A DNA stretch of 5,398 bases, taken from positions 1-5,398 of the forward strand of contig DORI01000254.1 of the NCBI GenBank assembly GCA_003512365.1, given 5' to 3'. Shown piece after piece: positions 1 through 5,039 of this stretch. This DNA comes from Crocinitomicaceae bacterium. GTDB taxonomy: Bacteria; Bacteroidota; Bacteroidia; Flavobacteriales_D; Crocinitomicaceae. Positions within the stretch are counted from its first letter, which is position 1; every line of letters starts with the position of its first letter. The translations under genes and the position numbers were made by a program. Below the pieces are notes generated by a model. That model was given only the letters and a program-made list of their open reading frames with translations, ran no database searches and was not told the DNA's origin.

Positions 1-94
1 AAATTGACACACAAGAAGCAGCATTTTTGGTAACTGAATAGTACTACTAACAATAAGCAAAATGGTTAAAACCTAGATTTCACATTTTTCCATT

Positions 95-538
95 TTAACT
101 CATGAAAACCAGGATCATCGAAACGATTAATAGTCCGACCAAATGATAAGAAGTATTGATAAAGAACAGTTTCCAGCTTTTCATTTGCCATGTAACCGCA
201 CCTAAATCTTGGGGAAGAAAAAATCCTAGCCACGTAAATATTGCCGACATCGCGGCTGCCTGACCCTGTCCTACAAAATTGCTGTCATGACCCCACGAAC
301 GTGCATCCCAAGCAAATATATTATGCGACAATACAAAGGCCAAAAGAAAATTACCAAACAAATTCAATAAAAGGCTTCGAATCATAAAGGATTTAGAAAC
401 TTCCATGTCGCGAGAAAAACCCATTTCCTTTGCCCATATTTTTCCAAAAAGTGGCGTGTACCATAGAAATCCTAAAAAGAAAAATGCTAAGGTTCCTAAA
501 CCAATCGCGATAAAATTCAACTTTATTAATGGTTCCAT
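95..538 (-). CDS. DUF1761 family four-helix membrane protein
   Basis: A 147-residue integral membrane protein of unknown function. Four hydrophobic stretches are visible, at about residues 8-28, 52-72, 94-110 and 122-146. The first runs into an LWYTPLFGKIW motif (residues 25-35), the aromatic W-Y-x-P-x-x-F-G-x-x-W signature I associate with DUF1761. The third helix contains TWLGFF and the last is preceded by SWKLFFIN, also typical of that family, and the length fits. The ATG at 536-538 has no Shine-Dalgarno sequence, only an A/T-rich leader, as is usual in Bacteroidetes. A strong promoter lies just upstream, so it is probably transcribed separately from yraN, which lies 65 bp upstream on the same strand. 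Family assignment is from recalled motifs; no biochemical role is established and none is proposed. Confidence 0.82.
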   Translation of the reverse strand: MEPLIKLNFIAIGLGTLAFFFLGFLWYTPLFGKIWAKEMGFSRDMEVSKSFMIRSLLLNLFGNFLLAFVLSHNIFAWDARSWGHDSNFVGQGQAAAMSAIFTWLGFFLPQDLGAVTWQMKSWKLFFINTSYHLVGLLIVSMILVFMS

Positions 539-554
539 ATAAATTATTTTAATT

Positions 555-583
555 CAAAAGTAATTATAAATTGTTTTGATCAA
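555..583 (-). promoter_or_regulatory. Bacteroidetes-type promoter for the DUF1761 gene
   Basis: On the minus strand a TTG (583-581) is followed after 18 nt by TACTTTTG (562-555), a full match to the Bacteroidetes -33 TTG / -7 TAnnTTTG pattern with normal spacing. The predicted start lies about 7 nt past the box, giving a leader of roughly ten nucleotides before the ATG at 538. The -33 TTG is part of the 8-bp palindrome TTGATCAA (576-583), which may be chance. The assignment is by consensus match only. Confidence 0.6.
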
Positions 584-603
584 GTTTCCATTTTTAACAC
601 AAT

Positions 604-969
604 TTACGGAGCAAATGCATTTCGTAGGTGCTCAATTTCTGTACGATAAGAATTGTGTACAATGGAAATAATGTCAAATCTAACGTCTCTGTCTATTTGA
701 CGTTCTTTCACTAACCAATTCGCGACATGAATAATTTGGCGTTGCTTTGCTCGCGTTACTGCTTTCCATGGGGGACCAATTTCCGCTGTCTGACGTGTTT
801 TAACCTCTACAACAACTAATTCTTGCGTTACATTGTCAATAGCTACAAGATCAATTTCATTTTTTCTAAGTTTCACATTTTTATCCAATACGTTAAATCC
901 CAATTCTGTCAAAAATTTCAAGGCTTTTCCTTCCCCCCACTTTCCCAACTCGTCATGTGTCATCTTCAT
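604..969 (-). CDS. yraN: YraN/UPF0102 family endonuclease-like protein
   Basis: A 121-residue cytoplasmic protein of the widespread UPF0102 (YraN, COG0792) family, which has the restriction-endonuclease-like PD-(D/E)XK fold. Its cellular role is poorly defined. The nuclease-type motifs are intact: WGEGKAL with Glu13, NEIDLVAID with Glu38 and Asp40, and VVVEVKTR with Glu55-Val-Lys57. Together these form the E...ExD...ExK metal-binding pattern. The C-terminal RFDIISIV and IEHLRNAF stretches also match the family, and the length is normal. One small departure is Asn37 where the family commonly has Gly in GEID. Two in-frame ATG codons, at 967-969 and 961-963 (residues 1 and 3), are possible starts; neither has a Shine-Dalgarno sequence. 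It is divergent from paaA across a 137-bp gap and probably unrelated to phenylacetate metabolism. Confidence 0.92.
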   Translation of the reverse strand: MKMTHDELGKWGEGKALKFLTELGFNVLDKNVKLRKNEIDLVAIDNVTQELVVVEVKTRQTAEIGPPWKAVTRAKQRQIIHVANWLVKERQIDRDVRFDIISIVHNSYRTEIEHLRNAFAP

Positions 970-1063
970 TTTTATATTTAAGTTACTAAAAATTCTTCAA
1001 AAACTTATTTAGACTGAGTTTAATCTTGGCTTATTCATGGCATCTTTTGGATTACACACAAAC

Positions 1064-1081
1064 CAATTTAGCCTGAAATTG
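1064..1081. promoter_or_regulatory. Dyad CAATTT-N6-AAATTG, possible operator of the paa operon
   Basis: A perfect 6-bp inverted repeat with a 6-nt spacer (AGCCTG) sits directly upstream of the candidate paaA -7 box and would fill the space between the -33 and -7 elements. That position is where a repressor would block RNA polymerase. phenylacetate operons are commonly controlled by TetR-type (PaaR) or GntR-type (PaaX) repressors, but this dyad does not resemble an operator I recognise. The arms are A/T-rich, so chance is a real possibility. Confidence 0.27.
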
Positions 1082-1082
1082 T

Positions 1083-1090
1083 TATTTTTG
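1083..1090 (+). promoter_or_regulatory. Candidate -7 box (TATTTTTG) for paaABCD
   Basis: TATTTTTG matches the TAnnTTTG consensus 16 nt before the paaA ATG. No TTG is found at the expected -33 distance (around 1061-1065). The predicted start, near 1095-1097, would leave a leader of only about ten nucleotides containing the AAGGA ribosome site. Either the operon has a very short leader or the true promoter is further upstream. Confidence 0.38.
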
Positions 1091-1095
1091 TAAAT

Positions 1096-1100
1096 AAGGA
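1096..1100 (+). promoter_or_regulatory. Shine-Dalgarno sequence of paaA
   Basis: AAGGA lies 6 nt before the ATG at 1107, good spacing for pairing with the 16S rRNA tail. It is the only clear Shine-Dalgarno site in the window; the other starts have A/T-rich leaders or depend on close coupling. It supports 1107 as the paaA start. Confidence 0.55.
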
Positions 1101-1106
1101 AATAGT

Positions 1107-2054
1107 ATGAACACTCTTAGCAACGAAGAACTCGAAAAGCGATTTCAAGATAAAATCGACAAGGAGATCAGAATCGAACCAAATGACTGGATGCCAGATG
1201 CGTATCGTAAGAATTTAATTCGACAAATCTCTCAGCATGCCCATTCTGAAGTTGTTGGGATGTTGCCGGAAGGAAATTGGATAACCCGAGCACCAAATTT
1301 GCGCCGTAAGGCTGTATTATTAGCAAAAGTGCAAGATGAAGCCGGACATGGTTTGTATCTATATTCCGCTTGTGAAACTCTCGGAGCGGATCGGGAACAA
1401 ACAATTGACGATATGCACGAAGGAAAGGCTAAATATTCGTCCATTTTCAATTACCCTGCTGTCACATGGGCAGACATAGGAGCAATTGGGTGGCTTGTAG
1501 ATGGTGCTGCTATTATGAATCAAGTGGCTTTGTGCCGCACATCTTATGGCCCGTATGCGAGAGCAATGGTGAAGATTTGTAAAGAAGAGTCTTTTCATCA
1601 ACGTCAGGGATTTGAAATTCTTACAACCTTGTGTAAAGGAACACCGCAACAAAAAGCCATGGCTCAAGATGCTTTGAATCGATTTTGGTGGCCTGCATTA
1701 ATGATGTTTGGTCCAAGTGACGCTGATTCGCCTCATTCTGCACAATCCATAAAATGGAAAATCAAGCGTTTTACAAACGATGAACTTAGGCAACAATTCG
1801 TAGATGCTACGGTCCCTCAAGCAGAGATTCTTGGTCTTACCATTCCGGATGCTAATTTAAAATGGAACGAAGAACGTCAACACTACGATTTCAGTGAAAT
1901 AAATTGGGACGAATTTTGGCAAGTGCTAGAAGGAAATGGCCCTTGTAACAAAGAACGTATCGCTGCGCGGAAAGCAGCCAAAGAAAATGGACAATGGGTT
2001 CGAGAGGCAGCATTGGCATTCGCCGAAAAAAGAACTTTAAGAAAAACCGCATAA
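1107..2054 (+). CDS. paaA: Phenylacetyl-CoA 1,2-epoxidase catalytic subunit PaaA
   Basis: The diiron catalytic subunit of the phenylacetyl-CoA epoxidase complex, a cytoplasmic multicomponent oxygenase. With O2 and electrons from NADPH via PaaE it converts phenylacetyl-CoA to its ring-1,2-epoxide, the first ring-directed step of the aerobic hybrid phenylacetate pathway. The 315 residues match the usual length of about 310. The hallmark stretch GMLPEGNWITRAP (51-63) is followed by the QDEAGHG motif (76-82). The likely iron ligands of the ferritin-like fold are visible: Glu48, the E78-x-x-H81 pair, and E161-x-x-H164 in KEESFHQRQG; a further carboxylate near Asp132 is plausible. FWWPALMMFGPSD (193-205) is also typical. 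No motif is missing, so an active enzyme is expected. It is the first gene of a tight paaABCD operon, and a good AAGGA ribosome site precedes the ATG. Confidence 0.97.
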   Translation: MNTLSNEELEKRFQDKIDKEIRIEPNDWMPDAYRKNLIRQISQHAHSEVVGMLPEGNWITRAPNLRRKAVLLAKVQDEAGHGLYLYSACETLGADREQTIDDMHEGKAKYSSIFNYPAVTWADIGAIGWLVDGAAIMNQVALCRTSYGPYARAMVKICKEESFHQRQGFEILTTLCKGTPQQKAMAQDALNRFWWPALMMFGPSDADSPHSAQSIKWKIKRFTNDELRQQFVDATVPQAEILGLTIPDANLKWNEERQHYDFSEINWDEFWQVLEGNGPCNKERIAARKAAKENGQWVREAALAFAEKRTLRKTA

Positions 2055-2063
2055 CTATAACTT

Positions 2064-2348
2064 ATGTCAAAAGAATGGCCTCTTTGGGAAGTCTTCATAA
2101 GAAGCAAACAAGGATTGAATCACAAACACGTTGGAAGCCTTCGTGCAGCGGATGCACAAATGGCAATTGAAAATGCAAGAGATGTTTACACGAGAAGATC
2201 TGAAGGCATTAGTATTTGGGTCGTAGAATCCAACTACGTTCACGCCAACGATCCTGCAGATGCTGATGCATATTTTGAACCATCCGACACAAAAATATAC
2301 CGTCACCCAACATTTTACGATGTTCCAGATGGCGTAAAACACATGTAA
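2064..2348 (+). CDS. paaB: Phenylacetyl-CoA epoxidase subunit PaaB
   Basis: A small 94-residue subunit of the phenylacetyl-CoA epoxidase, about the same size as known PaaB proteins. It has no redox centre of its own; in the family it is needed for a functional complex and is thought to help organise PaaA/PaaC and contact with the reductase. The sequence shows the family signatures in order: WPLWEVFIRSKQGLNHKHVG (5-24), LRAADAQMAIENARDVYTRR (26-45), the core strand ISIWVV (49-54) and the C-terminal YRHPTFYDVPDGVKHM. The ATG follows the paaA stop after 9 nt and no Shine-Dalgarno is seen, so it is probably translated from the polycistronic paa message. The identification is firm because both the sequence and its position between paaA and paaC agree. 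Confidence 0.96.
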   Translation: MSKEWPLWEVFIRSKQGLNHKHVGSLRAADAQMAIENARDVYTRRSEGISIWVVESNYVHANDPADADAYFEPSDTKIYRHPTFYDVPDGVKHM

Positions 2349-2349
2349 T

Positions 2350-3102
2350 ATGCAAGAAGCTTTATTTCAATATTTATTGCGGCTTGGTGACGATAGCCTA
2401 ATACTCGGTCAACGGTTGTCAGAATGGTGTGGTCACGGTCCTATTTTAGAGGAAGATATTGCTCTAACCAATATCTCATTAGACCTTATCGGGCAAGCAA
2501 CTAGTTTATTGAAATATGCGGGAGAAGTGGAAGGAAAGGGTCGTTCTGAGGATCAATTGGCATTTTTGCGCTATGAAAATGAATACGTCAACGCGCTTAT
2601 AGTAGAGCAACCAAACGGACATTTTGGCGATACTATTTTAAGACAGTTTTTCTTTGATGCTTTTAGAAAACCCTTGCTAGAAAGATTGATACTGTCAAAA
2701 GACAAACAACTTTCGGCTATAGCAGAAAAATCGTTAAAAGAAACACGTTATCACTTAAAACATTCCTCTGAATGGGTTATTCGTTTGGGCGATGGAACCG
2801 AAGAATCACACATTAAAATTCAAGAATCCGTCGAAACACTCATGCGTTACACTTCTGAACTTTTTTACGAAGACAAGGTAGATGCAGAACTCCAGAAAAT
2901 AGGTGTTGCCTGCTCACTACAAGAGGTAAAGATCGAATGGGATAAAACGGTTAAGGACGTTTTTCATGAAGCTACCTTAAAATTCCCGGAAAATAATTGG
3001 AAATTTGATGGAGGGCGTCAAGGTCGACATTCCGAACACATGGGGTATATACTCGCTGACATGCAATATATGCAGCGCGCCTATCCGAACATGGAATGGT
3101 AG
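2350..3102 (+). CDS. paaC: Phenylacetyl-CoA epoxidase structural subunit PaaC
   Basis: The structural partner of PaaA: a ferritin-like helical protein that in this family has lost iron-dependent catalysis and forms the PaaAC heterodimeric core with PaaA. The 250 residues match the usual length of about 250. Recognisable family segments are WCGHGPILEEDIALTNISLD (26-45), the helix KETRYHLKHSSEWVIRLGDG (130-149), and the C-terminal GRQGRHSEHMGYILADMQ (222-239) followed by RAYPNMEW. The start lies 1 nt after the paaB stop. The last codons overlap the start of paaD by 7 nt, so translation of the three genes is probably linked. It contains two cysteines (27 and 188) and no sign of truncation or frameshift. 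Confidence 0.96.
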   Translation: MQEALFQYLLRLGDDSLILGQRLSEWCGHGPILEEDIALTNISLDLIGQATSLLKYAGEVEGKGRSEDQLAFLRYENEYVNALIVEQPNGHFGDTILRQFFFDAFRKPLLERLILSKDKQLSAIAEKSLKETRYHLKHSSEWVIRLGDGTEESHIKIQESVETLMRYTSELFYEDKVDAELQKIGVACSLQEVKIEWDKTVKDVFHEATLKFPENNWKFDGGRQGRHSEHMGYILADMQYMQRAYPNMEW

Positions 3103-3581
3103 AAGCTGCCCACATATGGGATTTATTAGAAGAAGTTAGCGACCCAGAAGTTCCTGTTCTTTCTGTAGTTGATTTAGGGGTGGTAAGAAATGTTTCGATT
3201 CAAGAGGAGAGCGTTCACATTACTATTACACCAACCTATTCCGGTTGTCCTGCCATGAAAACAATGGAGGATGACATTCGAAAAAAATTGGCCGATAATC
3301 ACATAAATAAGGTGTCCTTCGAGACAGTTTTGTCTCCAGCATGGACAACAGATTGGCTTTCTGAAAATGGCAGAATTAAGTTAAAAGAATATGGTATCGC
3401 GCCTCCAGAAAACGAAGTTGACAAAAGTGTACTTTTTTCGGAACCAACCATAGTGCCATGTCCTAAATGCGATTCCACCGATACCAGAATGGTTAGTCAG
3501 TTTGGAAGTACTGCATGCAAAGCACACTACCGTTGCAATTCCTGCCAAGAACCATACGACTATTTTAAGTGTTTGAAATAA
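3096..3581 (+). CDS. paaD: PaaD, maturation factor of phenylacetyl-CoA epoxidase
   Basis: A two-domain cytoplasmic accessory protein of 161 residues, thought to help assemble the metal cofactors of the PaaABCE complex rather than take part in the reaction. Residues 1-90 are an MIP18/DUF59 (SufT-like) domain with SDPEVPVLSVVDLGVV (15-30) and TPTYSGCPAM, whose Cys51 is the conserved cysteine of this fold. Residues 121-161 are a zinc-ribbon-like tail with Cys122 and Cys125 (PCPKC), FGSTACKAHYRC with Cys141 and Cys147, then Cys150 and the terminal EPYDYFKC with Cys159. Cys122, Cys125, Cys147 and Cys150 are the best candidates for a metal site. The ATG overlaps the end of paaC by 7 nt without a Shine-Dalgarno, implying translational coupling and fixing the start. 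It is the last gene of the operon; the stop abuts a terminator. Confidence 0.94.
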   Translation: MVEAAHIWDLLEEVSDPEVPVLSVVDLGVVRNVSIQEESVHITITPTYSGCPAMKTMEDDIRKKLADNHINKVSFETVLSPAWTTDWLSENGRIKLKEYGIAPPENEVDKSVLFSEPTIVPCPKCDSTDTRMVSQFGSTACKAHYRCNSCQEPYDYFKCLK

Positions 3582-3606
3582 AAAACCCACCTGTTCAGTG
3601 GGTTTT
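3582..3606. terminator. Bidirectional terminator between paaD and tRNA-Cys
   Basis: AAAACCCAC (3582-3590), a 7-nt loop (CTGTTCA) and GTGGGTTTT (3598-3606) form a perfect 9-bp stem with a CCCAC/GTGGG core. It begins directly after the paaD stop codon. On the plus strand it ends in TTTT. On the minus strand it ends in six T, then ATTT, a better U-tract, which ends the tRNA-Cys transcript. One hairpin therefore serves both convergent transcripts. Confidence 0.85.
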
Positions 3607-3609
3607 AAG

Positions 3610-3680
3610 AGGTCTCAAGCAGATTCGAACTGCTGTAGACGGTTTTGCAGACCGGTGCCTAACCGCTCGGCCATGAGACC
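3610..3680 (-). tRNA. tRNA-Cys (anticodon GCA)
   Basis: Read on the minus strand this folds into a full cloverleaf of 71 nt. The acceptor stem GGTCTCA/TGAGACC is perfect, the D stem is GCC/GGC, and the anticodon loop CTGCAAA carries the GCA anticodon. The T arm is AGCAG-TTCGAAT-CTGCT and the variable loop is short. The discriminator base is U73, an identity element of tRNA-Cys. The outermost anticodon-stem pair (27-43) is a C-U mismatch; the other four pairs are sound. CCA is not encoded and must be added after transcription, as is common in Bacteroidetes. The 3' end is only 3 nt from the terminator hairpin. Confidence 0.97.
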
Positions 3681-3688
3681 AATCGTTG

Positions 3689-3696
3689 CAAAGATA
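3689..3696 (-). promoter_or_regulatory. -7 promoter box (TATCTTTG) of tRNA-Cys
   Basis: TATCTTTG on the minus strand is an exact match to TAnnTTTG and ends 8 nt before the mature tRNA 5' end. Transcription would start at or within a few bases of that end. A TTG lies 10 nt upstream, too close to be a normal -33 element, and at the proper distance only A/T-rich sequence (TTTTA) is seen. The tRNA may also be read through from the esterase gene, as no terminator is visible between them. Confidence 0.5.
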
Positions 3697-3728
3697 CGGA
3701 ATTATTCAACTTTTTAAAATGTTCTCTA

Positions 3729-5027
3729 TTAATATTTAATGATTTGTTCCGTATAGGTAGACTTTCCTGATTGTACTTTGATAAAGTAATTTCCATTCGA
3801 TAATATACTTATCGAAATTTCAGCTATCCCTGTTTCCATCTCTTTAAACAATAAAATTCTTCCTGAAATATCTAGAATAGACACCGTATATTTCCCTTCT
3901 AAACTTGGTACTACCTGAATTGTGTGTTGAGCAGGGTTCGGATAAATTAAAGCAGAAAGCAGATTTTCTTCAACTAAGCTTGACGTTGGACAAACTTCAT
4001 CAACTGGAGATCCGTCACAGTAATTTATTGGATACAGGGATACTGCTTGAGCGGGAGCATTTTCCGGTTGAAGTATCGCATCAGTACACCCAAGTTGTTT
4101 GATTAGGAAATCTCTAAAAAAGTTTACGGTTGTATCCATATAGGCAGCATTTCCTGCATACGGAACGTGAGGAGCACCAAGAAATGTGTAAAATTGATTT
4201 TCAACACCCACCGCACAAGCTCTTTCGTGAATCATTCGACTACCATCCAAATACATTAATGGAGTTCCTGGGTTAACGATTCCCCTGTTATACTTAACAG
4301 TCCCATCGTTCGTTCCATGCACTGAAGCTACAGGTACGTCACCCACTTCTAACCAGCTGTATCGTGCTAAGGCACCGCATCCGTTCAATACTCCTTTTAC
4401 CTTCGATGAATAACCAGGGTTTCCGCTAGTTCCCTCTAATCCTCCCAATTGGGTAATTGTTGTTTGATTTAAGTAATCTGAAACTTCGCATTCCTGATCT
4501 AAGTAAGCTAAGTGAAGAGATGTAATGGCACCTGCTGAACTTCCGCCAACATAGATATTATTTGTGTCAATCTTATACGTATCAGTCGTTTGTTTGTCTT
4601 TGTAGAAAAATCGTACTGCTGCGCGAAGATCTTGTACTGCTCTTACAACGGCTTTTACTGCGTTAGCTGAGTCAAATGGGAAAAAGCCTAATCGGTAATC
4701 AATTGATGCTGTAACATATCCTTTTTTAGCAAATTTTTGACACATCGTAACGACATCTCCATCAGTTTTTGTCCCCCCGATAAAGCTGCCTCCATGCACT
4801 AGGATTACCAAAGGACGATTAGTTTCTGTATCACCCGTCGGTTGGTACACATCTAATTTTAACGTTGTTGAAGCACCATTCCAAGAAGTATTTTGGCCGT
4901 AGACAATATCGCTTGTCGTTGTATAATTTGCAAATACATCTGTTGCATACCTTCCTGTAGCGCAGGGACTTTGAGCCCACATTGAACCAGCAATTAAACA
5001 GCTAAAGAATAACGTAAATTTTTTCAT
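3729..5027 (-). CDS. Secreted alpha/beta-hydrolase (esterase/lipase) with T9SS sorting domain
   Basis: A 432-residue exported carboxylesterase-like enzyme, probably cleaving ester bonds in an unidentified extracellular or surface substrate. A Sec signal peptide (1-18, probable cut in MWA|QS) precedes an alpha/beta-hydrolase domain (about 50-310). HGGSF (78-82) is the oxyanion-hole motif of the HGGG type. The nucleophile elbow is GSSAG (162-166) with Ser164. Asp241 in HGTND and His287 in GAPHVPY complete a plausible catalytic triad with normal spacing. After a linker (about 319-355) the C-terminal 75 residues, starting LIYPNPAQHTI and including ILDISGRIL and GNYFIKVQSGKSTYTEQIIKY-type strands, are a type A Por/T9SS sorting domain that should send the protein across the outer membrane. 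The ATG fits the signal peptide and has no Shine-Dalgarno. It lies 12 nt after the SGNH hydrolase stop, so the two are likely one operon. The substrate is unknown; feruloyl or acetyl-xylan esterase activity would be a guess. Confidence 0.9.
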   Translation of the reverse strand: MKKFTLFFSCLIAGSMWAQSPCATGRYATDVFANYTTTSDIVYGQNTSWNGASTTLKLDVYQPTGDTETNRPLVILVHGGSFIGGTKTDGDVVTMCQKFAKKGYVTASIDYRLGFFPFDSANAVKAVVRAVQDLRAAVRFFYKDKQTTDTYKIDTNNIYVGGSSAGAITSLHLAYLDQECEVSDYLNQTTITQLGGLEGTSGNPGYSSKVKGVLNGCGALARYSWLEVGDVPVASVHGTNDGTVKYNRGIVNPGTPLMYLDGSRMIHERACAVGVENQFYTFLGAPHVPYAGNAAYMDTTVNFFRDFLIKQLGCTDAILQPENAPAQAVSLYPINYCDGSPVDEVCPTSSLVEENLLSALIYPNPAQHTIQVVPSLEGKYTVSILDISGRILLFKEMETGIAEISISILSNGNYFIKVQSGKSTYTEQIIKY

Positions 5028-5039
5028 AATTTTTACTTT

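Noticed and set aside
4..9. TTGACA resembling a sigma-70 -35 box.
   Set aside because: It is at the window edge, no matching -10 follows at the right distance, and Bacteroidetes promoters use a different consensus.
3..41. A plus-strand frame open from the window edge to a TAG, reading IDTQEAAFLVTE, possibly the tail of a gene convergent with the DUF1761 gene.
   Set aside because: Twelve open codons are easily met by chance and the tail matches no family I recognise. The residue make-up looks protein-like, so a gene ending here is possible but not supportable.
59..96. Inverted repeat AAAATGG (59-65) and CCATTTT (90-96) next to the DUF1761 stop, as a possible terminator.
   Set aside because: The arms are A/T-rich with a 24-nt loop and no good U-tract follows; a stable terminator hairpin is unlikely.
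1001..1021. AAACT-N11-AGTTT inverted repeat in the yraN-paaA gap, as an operator.
   Set aside because: The arms are only 5 bp and the repeat is far from either start; expected by chance in A/T-rich sequence.
1168..1667. Three antisense reading frames inside paaA (minus strand).
   Set aside because: They oppose a strongly conserved gene, have atypical, motif-free protein sequences and no start signals; they are shadows of paaA.
2067..2342. A 91-codon minus-strand frame covering nearly all of paaB.
   Set aside because: Cys/Phe/Val-rich shadow of paaB with no family resemblance and no promoter or leader.
3708..3723. Imperfect palindrome AACTTTTTAAAATGTT after the esterase stop, as a possible terminator.
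   Set aside because: It has no GC core and no loop of useful size; it is better explained as A/T-rich intergenic sequence.
3905..4102. A 65-codon plus-strand frame opposite the esterase C-terminus.
   Set aside because: It lies antisense to the well-supported linker and T9SS domain and has no recognisable features.
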